Source of the DNA: JACVRW01 sp034664005
GTDB taxonomy: Bacteria; Actinomycetota; Thermoleophilia; Solirubrobacterales; Thermoleophilaceae
Length of the DNA: 11,731 nucleotides
Direction of reading: 5' to 3'
NCBI GenBank assembly: GCA_034664005.1
Contig: JAXDIL010000063.1
Location: 1-11,731 of the forward strand
How positions within the stretch are numbered: position 1 is the stretch's first letter; every line of letters starts with the position of its first letter. A program made the position numbers and the translations under genes. The notes below the pieces were generated by a model. It was given only the letters and a program-made list of their open reading frames with translations. It was not told the origin of the DNA and searched no databases. Positions 1 through 6,460 of this stretch are shown here, piece after piece.

Positions 1-968
1 TGCCAGGCGTGACCGTTAACCGGCTCTGCGCCTCGGGACTCGAGGCAGTCGTGCAGGCCGCGCGCCAGATCCGGCTCGGTGAGGCCGATCTCGTGCTGGC
101 CGGCGGCGTCGAGTCCATGTCGCGCGCGCCGCTCGTGATGCTGAAGCCGGAGCGCGGCTTCCCCCGCGGCAACGGCGAGCTCGTGGACACCACGATCGGC
201 TGGCGCTTCATCAACCCGCGCCTAGCCGAGCGGTACTCGACCGAGTCGATGGGCGAGACGGCCGAGAACGTGGCGGAGCGCCACGGGGTGTCGCGCGAGG
301 ACCAGGACGCGTTCGCGCTCGAATCGCACCGGCGCGCCGTCGCCGCCGCCGAGGCGGGCCGCTTCGACGACGAGATCGTGACCGTCGACGTGCCCCAGCC
401 GAAGGGCGACCCCGTGACCATCCACGCCGACGAGGGCCCGCGCCCAGACACCACGCTCGAGCGCCTCGCCGGGCTCAGGCCGATCTTCCGCGAGGGCGGC
501 ACCGTCACCGCCGGGAACGCGTCGCAGATCAACGACGGGGCGGCCTGCGTCGTCGTGACGAGCGAGGAGCGCGCCCGCGAGCTGGGCCGCGAGCCGCTGG
601 CGCGGATCGTGACGAGCGCCTCCGCCGGGGTCGACCCCGCCGTGATGGGGATCGGGCCGGTGCCGTCGACGCGCAAGGCGCTCGAGCGGGCCGGCCTCGA
701 GCCCAAGGACGTCGACCTCGTCGAGCTGAACGAGGCGTTCGCCTCGCAGGTGCTCGCTTCCATGCGCGAGCTCGGCTTCGAGCACGAGCGGCTGAACGTG
801 AACGGCGGCGCGATCGCCCTCGGCCACCCGCTCGGCTCCTCGGGCGCCCGCCTGATCGGCACGCTGGCGCACGAGCTGCGCCGCCGTGGCGGCCGCTACG
901 GCGTCGCCACGATGTGCATCGGCGTCGGCCAGGGCATGGCCGCCGTGATCGAGAACCCGGCGGCATGA
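1..968 (+). CDS. Thiolase (acetyl-CoA acyltransferase), 5' end cut off by window
   Basis: Thiolase family enzyme, expected to cleave 3-ketoacyl-CoA with CoA, the last step of beta-oxidation, or to condense acetyl-CoA in reverse. The frame is already open at base 3 and reads PGVTVNRLCASG, the block around the nucleophilic cysteine (codon 27-29). The GTG at 9 is therefore an internal valine, and roughly 80 N-terminal residues are missing. Later motifs are all present: NEAFASQ, the GHPLG block with the catalytic histidine (codon 825-827), and the MCIGVGQG block with the second cysteine (915-917). About 320 residues are visible of a usual 390-400. It reads toward the acyl-CoA dehydrogenase operon but is separated from it by two leftward genes and a terminator-like hairpin, so it is not co-transcribed with that operon. 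The family is clear; chain-length preference and direction cannot be read from sequence. Confidence 0.95.
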   Translation, partial: PGVTVNRLCASGLEAVVQAARQIRLGEADLVLAGGVESMSRAPLVMLKPERGFPRGNGELVDTTIGWRFINPRLAERYSTESMGETAENVAERHGVSREDQDAFALESHRRAVAAAEAGRFDDEIVTVDVPQPKGDPVTIHADEGPRPDTTLERLAGLRPIFREGGTVTAGNASQINDGAACVVVTSEERARELGREPLARIVTSASAGVDPAVMGIGPVPSTRKALERAGLEPKDVDLVELNEAFASQVLASMRELGFEHERLNVNGGAIALGHPLGSSGARLIGTLAHELRRRGGRYGVATMCIGVGQGMAAVIENPAA

Positions 969-1017
969 GCGTCGCCGGGCGCGCCGGGCCGCCGGGCTCG
1001 ACTGACCCCTGAAACGA

Positions 1018-1048
1018 CTGCGGCCGCGCCCCTGGGGCGCGGCCGCAG
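1018..1048. terminator. Perfect 14-bp hairpin between convergent genes
   Basis: Arms at 1018-1031 and 1035-1048 are perfect reverse complements around a 3-base loop (CTG). The sequence lies between the thiolase stop (968) and the stop of the leftward repeat protein (1073). GAAA lies just before the left arm and TTTC just after the right arm, which gives a short T run on both strands. It is not a classic long U-tract, but the position and symmetry fit a bidirectional terminator. I see nothing else in 969-1072. Confidence 0.75.
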
Positions 1049-1072
1049 CCGACTTTCGCGTGTCAGGAGTGA

Positions 1073-1708
1073 CTAGCCGCGCGTGTGGTCGCCGCGGCCG
1101 TCGCTCGTCGCCTGCGAGCGGAAGCTCACCGACGCGCCACGGCTCGAGTCCGTGTTGCCGTCGTGGTTGTCGTCCGAGTTGGAGTCGTCGGACGCCTGAG
1201 CCTTGCTCGAATCGGTCGCGCCGTTGCCGTTGTCGTCCGAGTTCGAGTCGGTCACCTGCTGGCCATGGCTCGAGTCGGTGGCTCCGTCGCCGTTCTGGTC
1301 CGAGTTCGAGTCATCGGCCTTCACGCGCTTGGCGTTCTGGTCCTCGCTCGAGTCGCTGTCGCCGTCGTGGTTGTCGTCGGAGTGCGACGCACCGCCGCCG
1401 GTGACGGCGTTGTTGGTGTCGTCCTGGGCCTTGCGGTCGTCGGCCTCGTCGTCGTCATCGTCGCCGCCGCCGGGGCCGGAGTTGCCCTCGTCGTCGGGCC
1501 CGTCGTGGCTGGCCTTCGTGTTGGCCGCGAGCGCCTTCCCGATCAGACCGTTGTCGAGATCGAGTGCGGCCGTGGCGAACAACGAGGTGCCCGAGAACAG
1601 CACGAACGCAACGAACAGCGTGAGCAGTCGGCGGGTGAGCGAAAGTTGGCTCCCGAGCAGGTCCTCGGGGCCCTCAGCAAGTCGGAGATAGGCGTTGGAA
1701 GGGTGCAT
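1073..1708 (-). CDS. Membrane-anchored or secreted Asp/Ser/Asn-rich repeat protein
   Basis: A 211-residue protein I cannot assign to a named family. A basic segment (RR at 26-27) is followed by a hydrophobic stretch at about 28-48 (LLTLFVAFVLFSG...), which looks like a signal peptide or signal anchor, with possible cleavage near ATA-A (about 47) or ALA-A (about 61). The rest is very acidic and low in complexity, including DDDDD at 83-87. Residues 108-189 hold four copies of a D-x-N-x-(D/N)-G-x-x-D-S-S core at 111, 137, 158 and 179. This resembles the Asp-rich calcium loops of EF-hand, dockerin and thrombospondin type 3 repeats. The ATG at 1708 is the only sensible start, with no strong ribosome site. 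It lies 37 bp downstream of the kinase gene on the same strand and is probably co-transcribed. Calcium binding and extracytoplasmic location are inferences; a flexible cell-surface linker protein is the alternative. Confidence 0.7.
   Translation of the reverse strand: MHPSNAYLRLAEGPEDLLGSQLSLTRRLLTLFVAFVLFSGTSLFATAALDLDNGLIGKALAANTKASHDGPDDEGNSGPGGGDDDDDEADDRKAQDDTNNAVTGGGASHSDDNHDGDSDSSEDQNAKRVKADDSNSDQNGDGATDSSHGQQVTDSNSDDNGNGATDSSKAQASDDSNSDDNHDGNTDSSRGASVSFRSQATSDGRGDHTRG
1142..1387 (-). repeat. Four in-frame calcium-loop-like repeats (21-26 codons)
   Basis: Within the Asp-rich protein gene, residues 108-189 contain four related units. Their cores are DDNHDGDSDSS (111-121), DQNGDGATDSS (137-147), DDNGNGATDSS (158-168) and DDNHDGNTDSS (179-189). 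Core-to-core spacing is 26, 21 and 21 residues, so the last three form a 63-bp in-frame tandem period. The units have diverged in the linkers (for example EDQNAKRVKA, HGQQVT, KAQAS) but keep D, N, G and SS positions. That pattern suggests selection on the loop rather than a very recent slippage expansion. Confidence 0.8.
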
Positions 1709-1745
1709 GCTTACTTGAACACCACACGCCGGCAGAACTCACGCG

Positions 1746-2648
1746 CTATGCGAGTCGCTGCGGGCCGCGGCGCCCAAATGCCAACTTCGCTGGAAGTTTG
1801 GCCACCAGAGGCTGCAGCATCGTTGCAAGCTCTGCCGCGGTCGGCCTCCGGGCCGGGTCCTTCTCGAGGCACGCGAGGATCGCGTCCGACAGAGCGGCCG
1901 GCACGGGGCGCGGCCAGGGGCGCGGCTCGTCCTCGAGCTGCGGGAAGCGGTCCTCGAGCGGCGCCTCGTCGTCCTTCGTCCGCGGCCGCCGGAAGGGCAG
2001 CTTGCCCGCCACCGCGTGATAGAGCGTGGCACCCAGGCCCCACACGTCGGCGGGCGGCCCCACGTCGCCGCGCGGGTTGCACTGCTCGGGCGGCATGTAC
2101 GCGTTCGTGCCGATGTAGTCGGTCAGCCGCTTGGCGCGCTCGATCGTCCGCGCGAGGCTGAGGTCGATCACCCGCGGCGGGATGCCCATCACGAGGTTGT
2201 CCGGCTTCAGGTCGAGATGGACCCAGCCCTCCTCGGCCATGTAGTGGATCACCGCCGCCACGTGCAGCCCGAGCGGGAGCGTCTGCTCAAGCGGCAGGGC
2301 GCCGTGGCGCTTGATCAGGCGCCGCAGGGTCGGCCCCTCGAGGTGCTCCACCACCACATGCGGGTGGGGGCCCTCGAGGTGAGCGTCGAAGGCGCGCAGC
2401 AGCACCGGGTGGGCCAGCGCCTCGAGCGCGTCCATCTCCCGCTGAAGCCCGCGCAGCGCATACTCTTCCTCGACGAGATCCGGTCGCAGGACCTTGGCGA
2501 CCATGACGCTGAAGCGGCGGTCGTCCCAGACCAGATAGACCTCGTAGCGATTGCCTCCGCCGATCGCCTTGAGGGTCGTTCGGCCAGGGGCGATCTCGTG
2601 CCCCTCGAGGAATTTCCATGACTGCTTGTCGGACGCCACCACGTGCAT
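1746..2648 (-). CDS. Soluble Ser/Thr protein kinase with altered HRD and DFG motifs
   Basis: A 300-residue bacterial Hanks-type kinase consisting of little more than the kinase fold, with no membrane segment or extra sensor domain. Visible elements are a degenerate Gly-rich loop (IGGGNRYEVYLV, 29-40), the ATP-binding lysine K52 in VMVAKV, a helix-C glutamate (E71 likely), catalytic loop HLDLKPDN (144-151, D146, K148, N151), metal site DLS (162-164), activation segment ending YMPPE (184-188), DVWGLG (201-206) and the conserved arginine in ARRPT (R268). HRD has become HLD, so this is a non-RD kinase, and DFG has become DLS; the residues needed for catalysis remain, so activity is plausible. ATG at 2648 is chosen; a GTG two codons later is possible. 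It is divergent from the acyl-CoA dehydrogenase and lies directly upstream of the Asp-rich protein. Substrate and signal are unknown. Confidence 0.92.
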   Translation of the reverse strand: MHVVASDKQSWKFLEGHEIAPGRTTLKAIGGGNRYEVYLVWDDRRFSVMVAKVLRPDLVEEEYALRGLQREMDALEALAHPVLLRAFDAHLEGPHPHVVVEHLEGPTLRRLIKRHGALPLEQTLPLGLHVAAVIHYMAEEGWVHLDLKPDNLVMGIPPRVIDLSLARTIERAKRLTDYIGTNAYMPPEQCNPRGDVGPPADVWGLGATLYHAVAGKLPFRRPRTKDDEAPLEDRFPQLEDEPRPWPRPVPAALSDAILACLEKDPARRPTAAELATMLQPLVAKLPAKLAFGRRGPQRLA

Positions 2649-2667
2649 CTTGCAGAATTAGGAACAC
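2649..2667. promoter_or_regulatory. 19-bp divergent intergenic spacer, possible shared promoter core
   Basis: Only 19 bases separate the ATG codons of the kinase (-) and the acyl-CoA dehydrogenase (+). The spacer contains an AT-rich, partly symmetric element centred on AATT (2656-2659) in otherwise GC-rich DNA. Read rightward, GAATTA (2655-2660) lies 7 nt before the dehydrogenase ATG. Read leftward, TAATTC lies 6 nt before the kinase ATG. Both spacings would suit a -10 element for a leaderless transcript. AGGA at 2660-2663 could instead be a short-spaced ribosome site for the dehydrogenase. Neither reading is proven. Confidence 0.35.
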
Positions 2668-3828
2668 ATGATCGACTTCGAACTCACTGACGAGCAGCAG
2701 CTGATCCGCGAAACGGCCCGCGAGTTCAGCGACAGGGAGATAGCTCCGCGCGCCCGTGAGAACGACCGCAACGAGCACTTCGACACCGAGCTCGTGCAGA
2801 AGATGGCCGACATGGGCTTCCTCGGATCGATCGTCCCCGAGGAGTACGGCGGACGTGGCGCGGACTACATGACCTATGGCCTGATCGTCGAGGAGATCGG
2901 CCGCAACGACTCGGCGATGCGCACCGTCGTCTCGGTCGTGACCTCGCTCGTCTGCTCGTCGATCGTCCGCTGGGGGACCGAGGAGCAGAAGCAGCAGTGG
3001 CTGCCGCAGCTCTGCTCCGGCGAGGGTCTCGGCTGCTTCGGGCTCACAGAGCCGGACACCGGCTCCGACGCGTCCAACCTGAAGACGCGCGCCGAGAAGA
3101 TCGACGGCGGCTGGCGCATCAACGGCGGCAAGATGTGGATCTCGCTCGGGAACTACGCCAAGCTCGCCATGATCTTCGCCCAGACCGACCCGGAGCTGAA
3201 GCACAAGGGTCTCGCGTGCTTCCTCGTGCCCACCGAGTCCGAGGGCTTCTCGTCGCAGGAGATCCACGGCAAGCTCGGCCTGAAGGGCTCCGACACGGCC
3301 GAGCTGGCGCTCGACGGCGTGGAGGTCTCGGACGACGCGCTCATGGGCGAGGTCGGCGACGGCTTCAAGATCGCCATGTCCGCACTCGACTCGGGTCGCT
3401 ACAGCGTCGCGGCCGGCTGTGTGGGGATCTGCCAGGCGTCGCTCGACGCGTCGGTCGCCTACTCGAAGGAGCGCACCCAGTTCGACCGGCCGATCGCCTC
3501 CTTCCAGCTCGTGCAGGAGATGCTCGCCGACATGAAGGTGCAGACCGAGGCGGCGCGCGGGCTCGTGTGGCGCGCAGGCTGGCTGAAGGACGGCGGCAAG
3601 CCGAACACCACGGAGACCTCGATCGCAAAGCTGTACGCCACCGAGGCCGCGGTGAACTGCGCGAACCTCGCGATCCAGGTGCACGGCGGGTCGGGCTACG
3701 TCGACGACTACCCGGTGGAGCGCTACCTGCGCGACGCGCGCGTCACCACCCTCTACGAGGGCACCTCGCAGATCCAGAAGCTGATCATCGGCCGCGCGCT
3801 CACCGGCGAGAACGCCCTGGTGCCGTAG
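2668..3828 (+). CDS. Acyl-CoA dehydrogenase (FAD-dependent)
   Basis: A 386-residue protein of standard length for the family, which oxidises acyl-CoA to trans-2-enoyl-CoA with FAD and passes electrons to electron-transfer flavoprotein. The N-terminal helical domain begins MIDFELTDEQ. The first family signature, CFGLTEPDTGSD, is at 123-134, the middle beta domain follows, and the second signature (QVHGGSGYVDDYPVER..., 337-358) precedes the catalytic base E364 in LYEGTSQIQK. The glutamate at this place is typical of short- and medium-chain or glutaryl/butyryl-type enzymes, as opposed to isovaleryl and long-chain types, which carry the base elsewhere. The ATG lies 19 bp from the divergent kinase gene. 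It is the first gene of a four-gene operon; the next starts 2 bp after its stop. Family certain, substrate not determined. Confidence 0.96.
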   Translation: MIDFELTDEQQLIRETAREFSDREIAPRARENDRNEHFDTELVQKMADMGFLGSIVPEEYGGRGADYMTYGLIVEEIGRNDSAMRTVVSVVTSLVCSSIVRWGTEEQKQQWLPQLCSGEGLGCFGLTEPDTGSDASNLKTRAEKIDGGWRINGGKMWISLGNYAKLAMIFAQTDPELKHKGLACFLVPTESEGFSSQEIHGKLGLKGSDTAELALDGVEVSDDALMGEVGDGFKIAMSALDSGRYSVAAGCVGICQASLDASVAYSKERTQFDRPIASFQLVQEMLADMKVQTEAARGLVWRAGWLKDGGKPNTTETSIAKLYATEAAVNCANLAIQVHGGSGYVDDYPVERYLRDARVTTLYEGTSQIQKLIIGRALTGENALVP

Positions 3829-3830
3829 CG

Positions 3831-4598
3831 ATGGCGACCGTCGCGGCTGAGCTGCGCGGCGCGGTCGGGCTCGCCCGGCTCGACCGCCCGGAGGCGCGCA
3901 ACGCGCTGTCGGCCGAGCTGATGGAGGACCTCGCCGCGATCTGCGAGCGCTGGGACGAGGACCCCGCGGTCCGCTGCATCGTGATCGCCGGCGGCGACGA
4001 CTGGTTCGCCGCGGGCGCCGACATCAAGGCGATGGCGAAGCGCACCTTCGCCGAGACCCTGACCGCCCCGGCGGCGCGCTTCTGGCCGCGGCTCGCGGCG
4101 CTGAAGACGCCGCTAGTGGCCGCGGTCTCCGGCTACGCGCTCGGCGGCGGCTGCGAGCTGGCGCTGGCCTGCGACATGATCGTCGCCTCCGAGCGCGCCG
4201 AGTTCGGCCAACCCGAGATCCTGCTGGGCATCATCCCCGGCGGCGGCGGCACCCAGCGGCTCGCGCGCGTGATGGGCAAGCAGCGCGCGATGGAGCTGGT
4301 GCTCACCGGCCGCCGCATCGGAGCGGACGAGGCGCGCGAGCTCGGAATCGTCACGAAGCTCGCCCCCGCAGACGGCTGGCTCGATGCCGCGCTCGAGCTG
4401 GCGCAGACCGTCGCCGAGCGCCCGCCGCTGGCCGTCCGGCTCGGCAAGCAGGCCGTGCTCGCCGCCGAGGAGACCGCGATGACGGCCGGACTCGACCACG
4501 AGCGCCGGCTCTACGAGCTTGCGATGGCGACCGAGGACCGCGTCGAGGGCATGAACGCGTTCGTGGAGAAGCGCAAGCCGGAGTTCCGCGGCAGGTGA
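3831..4598 (+). CDS. Enoyl-CoA hydratase/isomerase (crotonase family)
   Basis: A 255-residue crotonase-fold enzyme predicted to add water to trans-2-enoyl-CoA, making L-3-hydroxyacyl-CoA. The oxyanion-hole segment FAAGADIKAM is at 59-68. Both hydratase glutamates are present: E109 in GGGCELAL and E129 in GQPEILLGIIPGGGGTQRL, with the 20-residue spacing seen in rat mitochondrial hydratase. This favours a true hydratase over an isomerase or hydrolase. The frame is open for hundreds of bases upstream, but that stretch lies inside the dehydrogenase gene and has no crotonase similarity. ATG 3831 gives the normal length and starts 2 bp after the preceding stop. The stop overlaps the next gene by four bases (GTGA), so translation of the two is probably coupled. 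Confidence 0.96.
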   Translation: MATVAAELRGAVGLARLDRPEARNALSAELMEDLAAICERWDEDPAVRCIVIAGGDDWFAAGADIKAMAKRTFAETLTAPAARFWPRLAALKTPLVAAVSGYALGGGCELALACDMIVASERAEFGQPEILLGIIPGGGGTQRLARVMGKQRAMELVLTGRRIGADEARELGIVTKLAPADGWLDAALELAQTVAERPPLAVRLGKQAVLAAEETAMTAGLDHERRLYELAMATEDRVEGMNAFVEKRKPEFRGR

Positions 4599-6133
4599 AG
4601 GTCCTCGGAGTCGTCGGCGCGGGCACGATGGGCGCCGGCATCGCACAGCTCGGTGCGGCGGCCGGGATGCGCACGCTCCTGCACGATCCAGACCCGCAGG
4701 CCCTGGAGCGGGGCGCCGAGAGCGCTCGGCGCGGGCTGGCGAAGTGGGTGGAGAAGGGCCGCATCGAGGAATCCTCCATCGAGCTGCTGGAGCCGGTTTC
4801 GAGCCTCGACGAGCTGGCTCCCTGCGAGCTGGTCATCGAGGCGGCACCGGAGCGCGCGGACGTCAAGCGTGACCTCTTTGGCGCTCTTTCCATGGTCTGC
4901 GGTGACGATGTGGTGCTCGCGACGAACACCTCGTCGATCCCCGTGACCTCGCTGGCCAGCGCAGCGGCGCGGCCCGAGAACGTCGTCGGGATGCACTTCT
5001 TCAATCCACCTCCATTGATGCCGCTGCTGGAGCTGATCCGGGCCGAGCAGAGCTCAGACCGGGCGCTCGAGATGGCTCGGGAAGCGGCTGCCGCGATGGG
5101 CAAGGAGGTCATCGTCGCCGCCGACGGACCCGGCTTCCTCGTGAACCGCTGCGGCCGTCCGTTCAACGGCGAGGGGCTGCGGCTGCTGCAGGAGCGCGTC
5201 GCCACGCACGAGCAGATCGACCGCATCTGCCGCCTCGGCGGCGGCTTCCGGATGGGCCCGTTCGAGCTGATGGACCTGGTCGGGGTCGACGTGGGCTTCG
5301 AGGTCGCGAAGTCGTTCGACGAGCTCTCGTTCGGCGAGCCGCGCTGGCGCCCGAGCCCGATCCAGGCGCGCATGGTGGCCGCCGGCCGGCTGGGCCGCAA
5401 GACCGGACGGGGCTACTACGACTACGAGCACGGCGCCTGCCCCGTCGAGGATCCGGACCCGCCGGCGCCCGGCGGCGGTGACGGCACGGCGCTCACCGTG
5501 CTCGGCGAAGGACCACTGGCCGACGGCCTCCGCGAGCGCGCCCGCTCGGCCGGCTACGAGCTCCGCGAGGGAGGGCCGTCCGAGCTGATCGTGGACGCCG
5601 CCCCGCACCCGGAGCTCGCGCGGCCCGGCGCGGAGACGCCCACGCTGCGGGGCGGCGCGCCGCTCGTGGTGCTGTGCGCGGCGACCAGCCTGGCCACCCG
5701 CGGCGAGGCCGGCGCGGTCGGCTTCCACCTGCTTCCGCCGCTCGACGACGCGAAGCTGGTGGAGCTGACCCGGCTTCCGACCACCCAGGCGTTCGCGCGC
5801 GAGGCCGCCGAGCAGTTCTTCGGACGCATCGGGTTCCTGACCGAGTGGGTGGAGGACGCGCCCGGGCTCGTGCTCGGCCGCATCGTCAGCCAGCTCGTGA
5901 ACGAGGCGGCGTTCGCGATCGGCGAGGGCGTCGGCTCAACCGAGGACGTCGATACCGGCCTCACGCTCGGCCTGTCGCATCCGCGCGGTCCGGTCGCCTG
6001 GAGCGAGGCGATCGGGCTCGAGCACGTGACCGCGGTGCTCGACGGCCTCTGGAACGAGCGCCGCGAGGAGCGCTACCGCACCGCTCCCGCGCTGCGCCGC
6101 GCGGCCGCGCTCGGGCGTACCCTCCGCGACTGA
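4595..6133 (+). CDS. 3-hydroxyacyl-CoA dehydrogenase, two-module (PaaH-like)
   Basis: A 512-residue NAD-dependent dehydrogenase that should oxidise L-3-hydroxyacyl-CoA to 3-ketoacyl-CoA. The first module (about 1-280) is complete: Rossmann motif GAGTMGAG (8-15), and active-site residues S113, H134 (HFFNP), E146 and N184, at the same spacing as S137, H158, E170 and N208 of the human enzyme. The second module (about 299-510) repeats the plan in degenerate form: a weak GEGPLADG dinucleotide motif (304-311), H378 and E390 retained at the correct 12-residue spacing, but the active-site Asn is Gly at 428. Its C-terminal part matches the HAD helical domain. Starts with GTG, overlapping the hydratase stop; GGAG at 4580-4583 is a rather distant ribosome site. 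The length fits PaaH/PaaC-type enzymes, but no phenylacetate genes are visible, so a general beta-oxidation role is as likely. Confidence 0.95.
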   Translation: MKVLGVVGAGTMGAGIAQLGAAAGMRTLLHDPDPQALERGAESARRGLAKWVEKGRIEESSIELLEPVSSLDELAPCELVIEAAPERADVKRDLFGALSMVCGDDVVLATNTSSIPVTSLASAAARPENVVGMHFFNPPPLMPLLELIRAEQSSDRALEMAREAAAAMGKEVIVAADGPGFLVNRCGRPFNGEGLRLLQERVATHEQIDRICRLGGGFRMGPFELMDLVGVDVGFEVAKSFDELSFGEPRWRPSPIQARMVAAGRLGRKTGRGYYDYEHGACPVEDPDPPAPGGGDGTALTVLGEGPLADGLRERARSAGYELREGGPSELIVDAAPHPELARPGAETPTLRGGAPLVVLCAATSLATRGEAGAVGFHLLPPLDDAKLVELTRLPTTQAFAREAAEQFFGRIGFLTEWVEDAPGLVLGRIVSQLVNEAAFAIGEGVGSTEDVDTGLTLGLSHPRGPVAWSEAIGLEHVTAVLDGLWNERREERYRTAPALRRAAALGRTLRD

Positions 6134-6450
6134 TGGCCACAGCCGACCTGACGGTGCTGGCACTCGGGCGTCAGGGCGCTAGTGCCAGCGAGTACATCGC
6201 GGAGATCCAGCGCCGCCTTCAGGGCCAGGATCGCGTGCGCTTCGAGATGCACGCGATGGGGACCTCGCTCGAGGGCTCGACCGAGGACATCCTCGCGGTC
6301 GTGGGCGAGCTCCACTCCGTGCCCTTCGAGCAGGGCATTCCCCGTGTCTACACCGTCCTGAAGCTGGACGAGCGCCGCGACCGTCCGGACCAGACACTGG
6401 CCGACAAGGTCAGGAGCGTCGAGGACCGCCTCGGCGGCGACGTCCGCTGA
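6133..6450 (+). CDS. MTH1187/DUF77-family thiamine-binding protein
   Basis: A 105-residue protein matching the MTH1187 (DUF77) family of small ferredoxin-like-fold proteins, some of which bind thiamine-type ligands. Recognisable family blocks are the N-terminal strand with SASEYIAEIQ (17-26), FEMHAMGTSLEG (37-48), a helix with EDILAVVGELH, and the strand RVYTVLKLDERRDR ahead of a basic C-terminal helix. It is cytoplasmic, with no signal or membrane segment. Its ATG overlaps the stop of the 3-hydroxyacyl-CoA dehydrogenase by one base (TGATG), so it is translated with the fatty-acid operon. An open frame extends upstream but lies inside the dehydrogenase gene and is not part of this protein. 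A thiamine role inside a beta-oxidation operon is not obvious; it might be a ligand sensor or chaperone, which is a guess. Confidence 0.88.
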   Translation: MATADLTVLALGRQGASASEYIAEIQRRLQGQDRVRFEMHAMGTSLEGSTEDILAVVGELHSVPFEQGIPRVYTVLKLDERRDRPDQTLADKVRSVEDRLGGDVR

Positions 6451-6460
6451 CCGGCGTGGG

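Noticed and set aside
1142..1387. Possible CRISPR-like or intergenic direct repeats
   Set aside because: The period is 63 bp in frame, the repeated part varies, there are no conserved-length spacers, and the units encode a protein repeat.
1085..2161. Plus-strand open frame with Val/Arg repeats opposite the Asp-rich gene
   Set aside because: Its repeats are the antisense of the Asp/Ser/Asn codons. It has no start signal and spans two real leftward genes.
2287..3684. Long open frame on the minus strand opposite the acyl-CoA dehydrogenase
   Set aside because: His/Arg/Leu-rich composition with no motif. It is the antisense shadow of a strongly GC-biased gene, and its end overlaps the real kinase in another frame.
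2997..3830. Upstream open extension of the enoyl-CoA hydratase frame
   Set aside because: It lies wholly inside the acyl-CoA dehydrogenase gene and reads as Arg-rich out-of-frame translation; the hydratase has normal length from ATG 3831.
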